DNA from: Panulirus ornatus
Lineage: Eukaryota > Arthropoda > Malacostraca > Decapoda > Palinuridae
Direction: 5' to 3'
Length of the DNA stretch: 64,000 nt
Assembly: GCF_036320965.1 (NCBI RefSeq)
Contig: NC_092225.1
Span: 53,369,868 to 53,433,867 of the forward strand
The first letter of the stretch is position 1; every line of letters begins with the position of its first letter. The notes below the pieces were generated by a model. The model was not told where the DNA came from. It saw nothing but the letters and a program-made list of their open reading frames with translations, and made no database searches. The position numbers and the translations under genes were made by a program. Below, in pieces: positions 24,711-38,116 of the stretch.

Positions 24711-26755
24711 TGAGAAGGCCTAGATTAGGGCTTCAGTTGCCTGTGCCGTCTCAGCCAACAAAAAAATTAAAGGCTAATAAAGAAGCAGGTATCAGGGTGA
24801 CACTACTTCGATGGATAGATTATTTCAGCAGAAGGGAAAAGAGAAGGGATGAGTGTGTAGCATCATGAAATTGAGGTGTGTCTTGTTTCCTGTTGTGCAG
24901 CTGTGGGAGGACTTTGTTAGTGTCACGTTCCGCGATGATGGTTCATGAGTGAGGCGTCGCCTGGGTTCCAGTAGAGCAAGGCCCACACCAGAGGCCATTG
25001 GAGCTCCTGCAGAAGGAAGGAAGATGGCGCAGTCCTACAAAGCCCCTGCACAGGGTTGGAGAAACCGGAGTCATCATGTGGATCCATATATCAATAACGG
25101 TTTTGTGTGTCCGTGGAAGTTGCTTCTGAAGGTGTTAAAAGTTCAAATAAAAAGAATCATCTTTTTCAGAAAGTCTTGACCCCATGATGGGTATTTCCCA
25201 GAAAAGAAGCGCATTCTAAGTGTTATTCTGATGTCAGATGCGCCCCAGGCATCCCCATAAAAAGCAGTACTCCACGGATCCCCCAGTAATACTGCAGGTA
25301 CATTCCAAATCTCCCCCCCCCCCCCCCAACCAAAAGCGGTGCATCCCAAGCGTTCCCAGACAGAGGTGAACCCAGGTGTTCCTTAGGAAAAGTTGTCTCC
25401 AGGAGTCACTCTGCACACTGAACACATGTACGGTGCCAAGTAACAGTAGTTCCAATTGTCTCTTATACCCAAAAAATAAATCCACTGCTTAACGGAACCT
25501 GAACTTCTAACATACTTTTCAACCATATGAATGGACTTTGAGGCACAAGTAATGATGAATGAAAGCAAAATTACTTCTTCAACTTGAATGTTTCATATAG
25601 AACACCAGTTTCGCCCCACAAAGGATGGAATAAGATAAAGCAAGTCATTTTCATCTTTTAATAAAAAAGTAAATCCTCTTAACCACAATAATAACAACAG
25701 AGGGACAATATACGTCGTCACAACAATGTGAACTTATATAAATAAACTACGAGATTACAAACAAAAGCACACGTGGACTTCATAATAAACCCAAGAGGAT
25801 GAAGACTTGAGCGAAGTAATTTTACAGAAGCCAACAAGAAATTAATCTGTAAATACTCGGCGAGGTCTTGGATAAACCATCCACTCTCAGAAGAAGCCTC
25901 AGGTACCTTGCACGGAGCACAGTCACAAGAATCTATTGCTAATGTGAATGTAGTAGCTAGGCTGTAGCTGTTGAGGAAAGGTTATGGGTGGGCTGTGTGT
26001 GTGGGCCTGGGTTGTGTATAACCGGTTGGTCATGAAGACGGATCATGTAAGTTACAGGAATGTGGTTAGTCTGTAGGTGTGTGGCTGTCTACAAGCAGGA
26101 CTGTAAGTGGTGGATTATGGGTGTTTAAGCAGCACAAAATAAGGGGCTTTTGGGGTTGTTAGCGATTCTGGGTAGACTTAGGAGCTCTGGGTGGGTTACG
26201 AGTGGGAGAGCGGCACTGGACGGGGTTGAGTGGGTTGTGAGAGTGGGAGGCCGTGTTGAGACGCCCTCTCACCAGGACTAGATATTAAAGGAACCTCGCC
26301 AGCATTAGCGCCCTCGTAGAATCTGCGTCGCCAGTCTGTGTTAGTACTGGTGCGATGATCGTTGCTAGGATTTGTCTTGGTGAGGTATGGCAGCAGCAGG
26401 GGATCGACAGACCCTCTACCATTGTTGTCTTATTTACTCAGGGTCTGAGGGTTGGTTGGGGAAGAAAAAGGGTATGGAAGATCACTACGGAGTAAGGCAG
26501 GTCCTGATTTTCATCTGTCCTTCAGGTGTTGTAAGACTGAAGCAACATGGTGGTCATCGCTTGAGTATGAGTGGTCGTCTTATTGTCTTTGTTCCTCAGA
26601 ACATGGGAGGAGTGTAATGGCCCGTCCTCAGACCTGGTCAGAGGCTTGGCACCTGTAGCTCACACCTGAGGTGTCATTGGGTTCATAATGAATCCAGACG
26701 AGGTGCAGTCGGGAGGTGGGGGGGGGGGGGGGGGGGGGGGGGGGATACAGGCACC
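24705..26755. other. No recognised gene; poly(G) tract at the right end
   Basis: There is no exon I can support. The text around 24890-25170 is GC-richer, with an AATAAA at about 25147 on the plus strand, but its frames are short and unfamiliar. A C run lies at 25313-25327. A G run of 27 lies at 26718-26744, just 3' of the stop of the secreted protein gene, so this side probably holds that gene's 3'UTR. Confidence 0.45.
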
Positions 26756-26989
26756 TTACTCTCGTGGGGCCGAGTACAGACCAGCGTCTGTCAGCTGAAT
26801 CTCTTGCGGGTCAGTAATGATGACGGGCACGTTCTCGGACGGGTACCCGTGGGCCTTGGGGGGTCCGTAGGAAGGCTCTGGGTAGGCAGGTGCTGGAGCC
26901 TTGTATGTGTTATGCTCGGGGTACTTGGGGGCGTGGTTGTACTCCCAGTAGTGCTCGCCGTAGCCTTCGTAATTGTCGGCCCATTTTAC
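26756..26989 (-). CDS. Secreted cuticle-like protein, terminal exon 3
   Basis: Seventy-seven codons plus TAA (26758-26756) follow the acceptor ACCGCAG at 26990. They start VKWADNYEGYGEHYWEYNHA, pass through a Tyr/Pro-rich stretch (KAPAPAYPEPSYGPPKAHGY) and end LYSAPRE. Together with the exons at 28019 and 27609 the full protein is 149 residues: signal peptide, aromatic and charged core, and Pro/Tyr-rich tail. This composition fits an extracellular matrix or cuticle protein in which tyrosines may be cross-linked; that role is inferred. There is no cysteine in the mature chain. A 27-base G run sits just 3' of the stop (26718-26744), and no clear AATAAA was found downstream. Confidence 0.88.
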   Translation of the reverse strand, partial: VKWADNYEGYGEHYWEYNHAPKYPEHNTYKAPAPAYPEPSYGPPKAHGYPSENVPVIITDPQEIQLTDAGLYSAPRE

Positions 26990-27411
26990 CTGCGGTTAAA
27001 ATTCATATCAAGGACAAGATCGACGCAGAACACACAGTCATCCCTACATTCAAAGGGTAAGATATATATTTTCAGGAAAGCCCCCACATATGTCTCAATA
27101 TATACAACATGGACTATGTATCAACATTTACATCATCACGCAGCCTTCTTAAAAATCTAAAGTAACAATTGCGAAAAAATTTTTGTAAGCAGATGAGTCT
27201 AACCTAGTCTAGGCAAGTAATCAAAACATCAAAATGAACTGCCGACAATCACTTGCAAGTAAATGTAAGCAAACTTAAAGCTAGTTAAACGGGTAATGTT
27301 ATAATGTAATGAGTTTTAGTAAAGGAGTAGTTGTGATAGTAGCAGAAGCAGAATCAATCTTTCATCTATATACGCAGAAGGGATACAAGAAACGAGTAGG
27401 CTATAGCTTAC

Positions 27412-27609
27412 CCTGGTGCGGAAGCGATGGTCCTTTGCTTGCTCGAAGCGGGAGATGTAGTGGTGTGGGTTGCCGCGATTCCAGCCGAACTCATACTCTT
27501 TGTGACCAGGTACGTTGACGTATTGGAAGTATCCCTCAGGCTGCTTGTAGCCGTCCCCGCCCTGGGGCAGCCCGCTCACCCCCACCACCACACAGCCAAC
27601 CACTACCGC
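27412..27609 (-). CDS. Secreted cuticle-like protein, exon 2
   Basis: Sixty-six codons complete the signal peptide (joined start MKITVLAVVVGCVVVGVSG) and begin the mature chain LPQGGDGYKQPEGYFQYVNV. The exon then carries a dense block with YEFGWNRGNPHHY, EQAKDHRFRTR. The acceptor CTTCTGTTGCAG ends at 27610 and the donor GTAAGC starts at 27411. Both borders are in phase 0. An in-frame ATG at 27633 also gives a plausible leader. The acceptor falls inside that alternative, however, and the six-residue exon 1 at 28019 gives a cleaner signal peptide, so I prefer the spliced start. The RGNPHHY...KDHRFRTRV block resembles secreted arthropod proteins of cuticle type; the family name is uncertain. Confidence 0.85.
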
Positions 27610-28001
27610 CTGCAACAGAAGCTGGGTTTTCATGTCTATCTTTATTGTCCTCTTTCATCCATTCATAGATGGGATCGGAACTCAAAGTTCACTCGAAGCA
27701 TAGCATTCAAAGACAGACCTAACTGCAGATTCCGAGTATTAATTCTTGTATCTTTAAATATTTGGAGATGCTACCAAAGATGGTCTAGTGATACCATGGC
27801 ATGTTGAAAGAGGTGGTACAGAGGGTAACTTTTACAGTGTTTGACACTTTCCTCCGAAACTACCAAACTAGTGAGTATTTGTAAAATATGATAATACTGT
27901 CAAGAATTCTCACTAGTCCTACCTTAGAAGTTCGATAACGTGACCCACCTATTACTGGACTTTAAACATCTCTTCATACACAGCAATGATCAAATACTTA
28001 C

Positions 28002-28019
28002 CAGCACAGTGATCTTCAT
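28002..28019 (-). CDS. Secreted cuticle-like protein, exon 1 (six codons)
   Basis: ATGAAGATCACTGTGCTG encodes M-K-I-T-V-L and runs directly into a consensus GTAAGT donor at 28001, in phase 0. Splicing to 27609 yields a typical signal peptide, MKITVL+AVVVGCVVVGVSG. A tiny first exon holding only the start of the signal peptide is the usual architecture of arthropod cuticle protein genes. The intron is 392 bp. Confidence 0.82.
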
Positions 28020-28051
28020 GTTGGTGACACACTGATGGTACTTCACTACAC

Positions 28052-28084
28052 ACTGAAGCTCGACAGTCTCTGCCATGGCTTATA
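28052..28084 (-). promoter_or_regulatory. Core promoter: TATA box and TCAGT initiator
   Basis: On the minus strand a TATAAG box occupies 28084-28079 and an arthropod initiator TCAGT occupies 28056-28052. The A of the initiator lies 30 bases downstream of the first T of the TATA box, which is the canonical spacing. The predicted 5'UTR is 35 nt. A stray ATG at about 28075 falls upstream of the predicted start site, so it would not be in the mRNA. Confidence 0.65.
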
Positions 28085-29930
28085 TCTGTGGCTTGGTGGA
28101 GGTGCCAATTAGCAAGGTAGAGAGCAAGCCTCAAGATATTTCGGAGTATATTTTTCCTTCTTGTATATCATCTATCGCAATATACAAGATTTTACATTCT
28201 TCTTTTTATAAGCATAATAGATATTAGCTCATTCATTAATTAGTTAACGTAGGGAGTTCAAAACATCTAAGCTAAGAAAGTGTGAAAGCGATGATCATAA
28301 CTTTCTCCGAGGAGGCAATATGGCACAGAGTCACGTGCTCCTCTTCTTCCATTATACCACTCTTCACAAGTCACTATACTTAGAAATATGGCACACAGGA
28401 ATCCTAAGATGCTCATGACACCACTGACAGTCACACTTGCGGCTGATGTTTCCTGAAAAAATACTGTACACTCGCATACATTATGTTTCTGATTCTAATA
28501 TACATTGTTCAAATAATGGTGCTTTCTAACACAAATATATGTTAATGACTATGTCTAAATACATCGTAAGTGTTAATGTGAAGTGAAGCGAAAATCGTGT
28601 AAATATGTTTATTTTCTATTACTAAATCATGAGCAAATAATGAATTATCAGCTAGAGAGGGTAGGATCATTAAGCAACTTCCAAATATGATGAATGCACA
28701 CAAATGTCAACATATGTGTTACTGCAAACAAAGTAGGCTCAGAGAAATCAGAAAGCGATGATACCTGAGGGAGACAAAGTCAGGTGTTTATGATAATCTT
28801 ATGACACTATTGTTATCCGAGTTCTCCAGTCGTTGAATCCTAGACACTTTAGTTTTGTCCTGTTCATCAACAACAATATCCTAAGTTATTTTAAGTAAAC
28901 TACATTATTTGCTAATATGTATTTATTCAATGCACTCGTGATGAAGCATTATACTGGGAAATTCAAACAAAAATTACAGGAGAGAAGAGACACGTAAATT
29001 CTCTCATGTAAGTAAAACAAATTGCACAGAAAATACATCATGAGGCCAACGTACGTTACTGTATACATGATGTAACTAAAAGTTAAACACAAGGAACTTG
29101 AGAGTAAAAGATAAAGAGAGCTCCACTCACAGGAGTATGACACGGTCGCAGGAAGTCGGTGTTTTGAGTCTTTGGATAAATCATCACTATTCATTTCCAC
29201 TGTTTACGAATATCACAACCATATTTTCGACCAACTTTGAAAACTGGTGATCTGTTCCTCCTTTTTCCTTGATAAACGGTGGGACAGAACTCCTAGAATC
29301 GAACTGTGTTCTGATATACATGTATCACTGTCCTACTCTCAAACAATTTGTTAATAGAAACTAGTTTAAGTAGGAAAAGCAATTGTTTACGGACAGACGA
29401 CAACAACGACATTGCTAAACCATAATCTAAAAACAAAAGTTTTGTAGCCGTCTAAGAATAAGGAAGACAAGGGGGAACAGGGGAACGAATACTTTTCTCC
29501 ACAAACATCGATCTTAATCAAAACAGCTCTGATTCTGCTTCCAGCAGATCAATGTCATTAACCACACCACATGTACAGTATTCTGGAGGCCATCATAAAT
29601 CAAAGGAGTGAAAACCTGCTGGTATCCTTAACAGAAAGGTAATATATTACCTGGTCTTCAGCGGAGTTCGTCCAGTCACGCCTGGCTGACCACGGTCTAC
29701 CTGCCATCGCCTGACACCCAGGTGGGAGTCAACATAACCGTTCTCCTCCTTACTTTTACCTTCTGTTCCTCGTCTGGAAAAGACCTCGGGCATATTACGT
29801 GCATCAGTCTCTCACTGGTAGGTTAACAAATATATCAGTGAAGTTAATCTATGGAACTTCATTTACTTGACCTAGATTGAGCTCATCATGGCTTGCCATA
29901 ATGCCCTCCATGTATTTTAATGTATTCGTG

Positions 29931-29933
<3 letters not shown>
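28085..29933. other. Upstream of the secreted protein gene, no recognised gene
   Basis: AT-rich sequence with only short frames. It may hold regulatory DNA for the gene at 28019-26756, but no specific site can be named. Confidence 0.4.

Positions 29934-30008
<75 letters not shown>
29934..30008. repeat. (TA)n microsatellite
   Basis: About 37 TA units abutting the A-rich end of a short RTE-derived element. Confidence 0.95.
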
Positions 30009-30010
<2 letters not shown>

Positions 30011-30140
30011 TTTCATACTATTCGCCATTTCCCGCATTAGCGAGGTAGCGTTAAGAACAGAGGACTGGGCCTTTGAGGGAATATCCTCACCTGGCCCCCT
30101 TCTCTGTTCCTTCTTTTGGAAAAAAAAAAAAAAAAAGGAT
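30009..30140 (-). mobile_element. Short RTE-derived element, 5'-truncated
   Basis: The minus strand reads TCCAAAAGAAGGAACAGAGA, GGCCCAGTCCTCTGTTCTTA and CGCTACCTCGCTAATGCGGG, ending GCGAATAGTATGAAAGAA then (TA)n. The 5'UTR-like half is missing and is replaced by a T run (minus strand; A on plus). It is nearly identical to the copy at 23361-23592 over the shared part. Confidence 0.85.
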
Positions 30141-31440
30141 GGGACCCATGTGTGTCCTACCTGGGGCTGGCCCGTTCTGACTCTAGATATCGTTAACCAC
30201 TGAACGACGAAAGTCAATATGTGTGCTTATGATAAGTGTGTGTTAGGAAGAGAGAGTTTTTCACTCCTTTTGGCCCGTCTCTTAACCAGCCTGTGTGTGT
30301 GTGTGTGTGTGTGTCACAGTAGCGTGTATACAGATGTGGTCGGGGGTAGTGCAATTATGAAATCACTAAGACAATGATGAAAAGTTTAAACCAATGATTA
30401 GGAATGTCGTTACAAAATGTATCTTAAAGAACTTAGCGATTTGGAGCTTAGTTAAAGTCTCATAAAACTTAATACAGGTGTTGTACAGCAGTGTTTATTA
30501 TGGATCTTGAAAGTTAATGAATCTATAATTGATAACATAAAACAGTTTATGGCAATAACCAAAGAAGTTTTGATCGATGAAGCAAATGATTGCGTTTTTA
30601 CAGATTACAGAAATTTTCGATGTTATAAAAAAGTCGCTGATTTGAGAAATTAGTCACTGGTGTAAACCATTGAAGTACTTATATAAACAGAGATACAAGT
30701 GTACTTTTCTTCTCGAGGGATTGGAAGGGTTGAAATAATTTTAAGGATATACTGACTGTCATTATCGCGGAGTTTATTGAATATCATTAGCTCAAAGGGT
30801 ACGCCCGTGTCACAGTATTCTGTATGCTGAAAGAGATACATAGGTCTCCTGACGTCATGACGAGATCATAAAGAATTCTGTTAATAATTCCAAATTACGG
30901 TCAACCATGGGCCATATATTGCCAATTGTTTGGTAAATATATCACTTTTGGATTCCGATACACCCAAGAGCAGGACTGGTAAGCATTAAATGTTATAAGT
31001 TTGTATTCATCAGTGATTTATTGGCCATGGCATACGTAAGACATGTCTTACACTATAATCCTAGCTCAGGAAGCTGTAAGCGAGGAAGCTTTGGCAAACA
31101 ATTTAAAGCTACTGAAACAAAAACGTAAACAAACGATGATGACCAAGTCGACCTTGTAGCTGACCGTCCTTCCCGAGGATGACACTCAAGAAGGTGTCCA
31201 TGACCGTGAATCAGTCATTCAAGAACATGATAAAGCAACTGGGGACCCAAGGCACGAACGGCAACGATGCATCATAACCCGGCCGACGTGCGATATCCAC
31301 TACGTAATGCGCTGTTCCCCACATCACTTCGCACAGCCATACGACACCTCACAAGTCAAGGGTGAAGTTATCTTCGAAACCATGAGTAATGGAAAATACG
31401 ATGTTCAGAAGTATCTGCCTACTGCACTAGCTCAAACAGC
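30141..31440. other. No recognised gene
   Basis: Unrecognised AT-rich DNA with a short (TG)n tract at about 30292-30313. Frames are short, with no splice-bounded coding exon that I can support. Confidence 0.4.
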
Positions 31441-31444
31441 GATT

Positions 31445-31592
31445 ATGCACACACACACACACATCACCTTGGTGTGTGCCTGGGATCAACCCAGCTTAGG
31501 TACGAATCCTGCTCGTTGTAGCAGGTCCGCAGCCCACGCAGTGTTCATCCTCTCCCAGGGGCTGGTCTATAAGAAGGGGTACCTAGCATAGG

Positions 31593-31648
<56 letters not shown>
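31445..31648 (+). mobile_element. SINE-like fragment ending in (TG)n
   Basis: A B-box-like GGTACGAATCC lies at 31499-31509. It is followed by CTGCTCGTTGTAGCAGG (a hairpin) and a 3' part GGGGTACCTAGCATAGGC that runs into (TG)n at 31592-31648. A pol III box followed by a body and simple-repeat tail fits a tRNA-derived SINE. The A box is not clear. Confidence 0.5.
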
Positions 31649-31649
<1 letters not shown>

Positions 31650-31749
31650 ACATATATAGGAATAAGAACAGTACATATATTCAAGGTTGAGACGGGACAA
31701 CGCAAGTATAAATGTCTCTCCCCGTAACTCACAATTACTAACCATAGAG

Positions 31750-31905
31750 GCTTCCTTAGTGCAATGGCTAACGTTGCGACCCACATATCTAACAGGTTTG
31801 GGTTCGAATCCTGGACAGGACAGCTAGTTCACAGCCAACCCAGCTATTCATCGACCAGGCTCTTAAGTTGCTCGATCACTGAGTACCTGGCGGCAGCTGG
31901 GGTAC
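31750..31905 (+). mobile_element. tRNA-derived SINE
   Basis: The A box TAGTGCAATGG lies at 31757-31767 and the B box GGTTCGAATCC at 31801-31811. Their spacing fits an internal pol III promoter. A tRNA-unrelated body of about 90 bp follows (ending GGCGGCAGCTGGGGT), then a short (TA) tail. A complete tRNA fold is not present, so it is not a tRNA gene. Confidence 0.7.
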
Positions 31906-31917
31906 ATATATATATAT

Positions 31918-32919
<1,002 letters not shown>

Positions 32920-33001
<82 letters not shown>
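32920..33001. repeat. (TA)n microsatellite
   Basis: About 41 TA units at the 3' end of LINE copy F. Confidence 0.95.
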
Positions 33002-33003
<2 letters not shown>

Positions 33004-33090
33004 GTTAAGACATGGTATATAAAGAACTTTAAGAAGCGATGCAACACGAATGTGAAACTCTTTCCGTAACATTCAGATAGTAATCACAAA

Positions 33091-33660
<570 letters not shown>

Positions 33661-33662
33661 AC

Positions 33663-33665
<3 letters not shown>

Positions 33666-33744
<79 letters not shown>
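33666..33744. repeat. (AG)n microsatellite
   Basis: About 39 AG units. It is followed by a short GA-rich tandem repeat, GGCAGCTGATGGGAGGAG, at 33790-33860 in about three copies. Confidence 0.95.
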
Positions 33745-33748
<4 letters not shown>

Positions 33749-34077
33749 CAGAATGGCGTTCGAGTACAACTAGGATGCGAGGGTGGCGGGAGGCAGCTGA
33801 TGGGAGGAGGAGGGCGTGAGGCAGCTGATGGGAGGAGGGCGTGAGGCACCCGATGGGAGGAGAATGGCGAGAATGAAGCCATAAACTGGGAAGGTGGCAG
33901 CAGTAACCGTGGGAAGGAGAGTAGCTTCTCTCTCTCCCTCTACCGGGGAAAAAAAATATAGTATGATCGGCTCGGGGCTAACTTTCTACTTTTCTCTGTT
34001 TAACTTGTTTTCCGTTTTCTCTCTCAGGAGCCATCTTATCTCTGCCTACCACAGGAAGGCTATAAGCTACTATATTT

Positions 34078-34079
<2 letters not shown>

Positions 34080-34164
<85 letters not shown>

Positions 34165-34174
34165 GCACACACAA
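34080..34174. repeat. (CT)n then (CA)n compound microsatellite
   Basis: About 34 CT units run into about 12 CA units. The purine strand is here the minus strand, opposite to the neighbouring AG tracts. Confidence 0.95.
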
Positions 34175-34309
34175 AATGGGGACGTAAAAATAAGGCGAAC
34201 AGTGAAACTTGAAGATGTCGCTCGCTGATAGGCTTTCTAAGAGCACTTAATTGCTTACTCTCCTCACCCATCCCCCGCACCCGAACCACCGCTGCCATTA
34301 CTGCTGACA

Positions 34310-34640
34310 ACCACCATCAACACCACCACCACCACCACCACCATCACACTGACCCCTCAACAACAACGCAATTACTGAGAGAGTACCTATAATCACCCAT
34401 ACCCATCATGACCATGAACAACACCCATCACCAACAACATGCATCATCACCACCAACACCCATGCTAACACCAACAACACCCATCATCATCATCCATCAT
34501 CATCGCCAACAGTACTCATCACCACCAACAACAACAACACCTATCAACTCCATCAAACAACCCCCATAACCACATCAACAACACCCATCACCACCGTCAA
34601 AAACACCAGCACTGTCATCAATAACAACAACCCTAGGGCG
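34310..34640. repeat. Cryptically simple (CAC/CAA/ATC) trinucleotide region
   Basis: A run of CAC units near 34321-34342 is followed by 300 bp of interspersed CAC, CAA and CAT triplets. It has stops in several frames and no protein-like order. I read it as low-complexity DNA, not a coding repeat. Confidence 0.75.
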
Positions 34641-34784
34641 GTACCTGTACGTCACAACTTGCTTTCATTTTGTGTTCCGTCGTGAAAGCTTGGTTTATTA
34701 CACCTCCCCAGGACTGGGGCAGGGGACGAGGGGGGGGGGGGGGCGAGTGGACAGGAGGGCAAGGAGAATCCAAGAAAGAATGGG

Positions 34785-34788
<4 letters not shown>

Positions 34789-34850
<62 letters not shown>
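34789..34850. repeat. (AG)n microsatellite
   Basis: About 31 AG units, preceded by a G run at 34730-34743. Confidence 0.95.
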
Positions 34851-34852
<2 letters not shown>

Positions 34853-35229
34853 ATAAGGAAGATGCGAGAACGTAATGGTCAAAATGAGAAATCTTCGACC
34901 CAATATACTCCACGTTTGATACAGCTGGCGTTGGGTGGATGAAGCGGCCCAACGCTGTTCAGTCATAAACCATAGCAGTAGTCACATAATGACCGCTGGA
35001 TATATAGCTTTCTGGTCCAATTGAACTGATGCTTCGTGAAAGGAGATGGGCGACAGCGCGTGTGTCGACCACAGGTACCGTAGTACTGTCTCAAAATAAG
35101 TTCGTTATATTGGTTTTGAAGAAAGTATGAAGCAAAGGCACAGCAACGAATGTCATGGAAAATACAGGTACAAGGCATTAGGCAAACCGGGAGATTAGCT
35201 GCAGGAGAAAAGATACTGGAAATAATAAT

Positions 35230-35800
35230 GAGGATTTTGATATTACCATACATGCTAACGGGTAAGGCTCATTCCTGCGGTTATTATCACACTTGCTGGC
35301 TACCATGTTATCTATCGTTCGTGCAATTAACGTACGTTCTTGTAAACGAGGGTTGTTTCAGCTGCTAGTACTGTAAGAGCTAGCGAACATGGCTTCCTAC
35401 AGATGCGATTATTGTACGTGCCAGGAAACAAGTCTTGTTACAGGTGTTATTGTGTGTACTAGCAAAGATAACTCACTACAAATCACGACCTTACTACCGT
35501 TAGGGCATAATTCGTAACGAAAAAGATATGCTACACATGCAGTCATCGTACGTCTAGCGAGAAAAGCCTGCTACTGATGGCCGTATATACTAACAAGCAA
35601 GGCCTATAGCAGATGTTGTTATCATACATGCTAGCGACCAATGCACATTATGGATTACTCTTAGTGCTGATAAACAAGACTTATTACAGATGTATCATCG
35701 GAGACGCAGACGAAAAATAACCTTACAAAGACACTAATGTCATCCGAGCTAGGCTTCCTACAAATATAGCGTACTTTTTTGACGGGTGAACAAGGAAGGG
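35230..35800. repeat. Very degenerate tandem repeat
   Basis: Phrases such as CATGCTAGCGA, CAAGGCCTATAGCAGATG and ACAAGACTTATTACAGATG recur about every 50-60 bp with strong divergence. No frame is kept. Probably an old minisatellite. Confidence 0.5.
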
Positions 35801-36236
35801 TTACTGCTCATGTTATCGTTCGATCCAGCAAACTGTGATTAATATACCAAACCTGAGACATAATTTTGAAAGATTATTATCAAGTACTACAAGGGGTAAG
35901 AAAAATATACGAAACAACCACTGTACTTACTAAGTACACCAAACGGAATTTCAGTGCGTAAGAAGCTATTACTATTATCATTTCTCCAAGAAGTAATTAG
36001 AAGTGATTTTAAGACTGCTTAATCCATTCTAATTTAGAGACTATAAAGATTGCACAAGTAAATCGAGAGTAAGTTTGCAATGCTGTCATTAATAGGAAGT
36101 GAGGCCAGTAAGTAGTACAGAATTTTAATGTGGTAGTGACGAAGCGGTCATGATAATGTCAAACTCCATGACTGGAGATGCTGATGCTCTGAAACTGGTC
36201 TGTGGGTGAGATCTCACCCAGGCGACTGAGAGGAAA

Positions 36237-36700
36237 ATGCACACCATCTCTCACCAACAGCTGTTCCTTCACGGCCACATCTCTACCCCACACCCACACC
36301 ACGATCCCACATCCACATGTCTAACTCACAACCCACTGAATAGTTGCACTTCTAGTTCCAGCCACATCCACACCTGTACATCATACCCAGCTCTTCAGCC
36401 TACACCCATACTTCTAACCTTAACTCACACCCATATTTCCACTTTTCAGTCTCATCTCCACCTCCAACCCTCTACCTGCCACCACGTAAACAGCTGCCCA
36501 TCAAATTACCACCACCAGCTCACTCTTAAGATGAAACCCCTTAGGGAGGTGTTTCTGGTTGCTGTCTTTGTGGTATTAAAAACTTAGTGCCAGCCAGACA
36601 GTATAAGACGGTCTCATCTGTACTCATAATGCCAGCCACGAACAGTATGAGACAGCCTAATTAACCTCTGAGCCAGCCAAACAGGACTTAACTATCTCAT
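36237..36700. repeat. C/A-rich low complexity and short GCCAGCC repeats
   Basis: From 36237 to 36530 the plus strand is rich in CCACA and CCCAC phrases and gives a 116-codon open frame of low complexity. From 36588 to 36700 about three diverged repeats share GCCAGCCA..CAGTATGAGAC. Neither looks like a gene. Confidence 0.55.
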
Positions 36701-38027
36701 CTCTAACCATCCAGCATAACAGGTCTAGGCAGGTGCAGTTTGTAAGATCTAGAGATGGTCTCTGCAAGTGCGAAGGAAATTTTCTTCTCACCGTAGTTTA
36801 ATACCTCAGCAGTACTCTTACCTTCTCGAGAGCAGCATTTTGCCTTAACACCAACAATTCTCTCCTCAGGACAACTTGACCAAATATTTGACCTCGAATT
36901 CGAGCTAATTATTCTCCCTTTTCCTATTCTGCCAAAGCAATTTCGCCCCCAGATCCCTGTACTTCAGATAATACAGCATATTAAAGACAAAAAGTCTTCT
37001 AAAGTTCTGTTCAGGAAGCAGTTATTTATGTTCTGCCATAACAATGATACATTTCGAACTAAAAAAAAAAAGTTGAGAATGTGGTATCCAAACACTTTGC
37101 AGTGGGCTTTGATTTTACCGAACACTTTTCCAACAGTGTGAATCCCCTTGTGACAACAGCATTCCTTAACTAGAGCACGAGCTAGGCGAGTCGTCCGCGG
37201 CTTCAGGCTAGTTTTGTTCCAGATACATCGAGTCAATACTTTCTAAAGGCAAGCTTTGAGTTGTTCCCAACTTTCAGCAACTGTGTTGCTTCCAGAGACG
37301 ATGGATGTTCCCCAGGGAAGGAGACGGAGGGAAGCTCCTCATCAATTAGGTAAGCCTTATGCACTCAACTTACATTATTTCTTATTTCTTTATCGGAAAA
37401 ACCGAGAAGACTGTGAGATCAGGTGATTATAGGGATTTTGCTATGTCTAGAAGACAACAAAAGGCAAGCGGGTAGGCAAACTTAAGAAAATTAAGTGAAT
37501 AAAAGGTTCGTCAGGGCATTCTTGGCTCAACAGTAACAACCGCCCGAAGTCCCTCATGCGTCTGCCTACCTCGCCCTTTCACAAGTTCAGGTTTCAAACC
37601 GGTTTTTGAAACTCAGCTGATCTGCGCAAGATAACCTCGATGAATCTTGACCTACACGGATACAAGGTCAAAAGAACTGGTCGAAAACTCTGAGTCAACC
37701 ACAGGGCTTATGAGCTGGTTGTAGTTTGCCGAAATTAAACCATAATAATCTCGCCCTCCAGATGAATATGAAATTTACGTATGAAAATTAAAACTGCAAA
37801 TCTTACTGTTTAAGGAAAGTAACATCTGATAGGAGGCATGAGAGAACCAACTTAACTAGTTTTGATAAAATAGGGATAAAGAAAATACGTGAAAAAAAAA
37901 ATCTGAATCTTCCATTTTCAGCCTTCTCCACTATCATGAAGTAGTATCTTTCATCGACCTGTGGTAAATAGAAACATGTGTTATGATAAATTGTCTATTT
38001 TTCAAAAGTGTGCGTGTCATAATTGCA

Positions 38028-38028
<1 letters not shown>
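36701..38028. other. No recognised gene; one weak microexon candidate
   Basis: No repeat or gene is recognised. A stretch at 37296-37349 is bounded by a pyrimidine-rich AG and by GTAAGC, but nothing else supports it as an exon. Confidence 0.4.

Positions 38029-38113
<85 letters not shown>
38029..38113. repeat. (TA)n microsatellite
   Basis: About 42 TA units abutting the 3' end of minus-strand LINE copy G1. Confidence 0.95.

Positions 38114-38116
<3 letters not shown>

Noticed and set aside
26387..26617. 76-codon plus-strand frame starting MAAAGDRQ
   Set aside because: It overlaps the likely 3'UTR side of the secreted protein gene on the other strand, and shows no domain, splice support or familiar motif.
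31307..31591. 94-codon plus-strand frame starting MRCSPHHF
   Set aside because: It runs through a CA tract into the SINE-like fragment; no coding evidence.
31750..31830. Possible tRNA gene
   Set aside because: A and B boxes only; the acceptor and anticodon arms do not pair, and a SINE body follows.
37537..37620. SINE-like phrase with AGGTTTCAAACC
   Set aside because: The B-box match is poor and no credible A box is present at the right distance.
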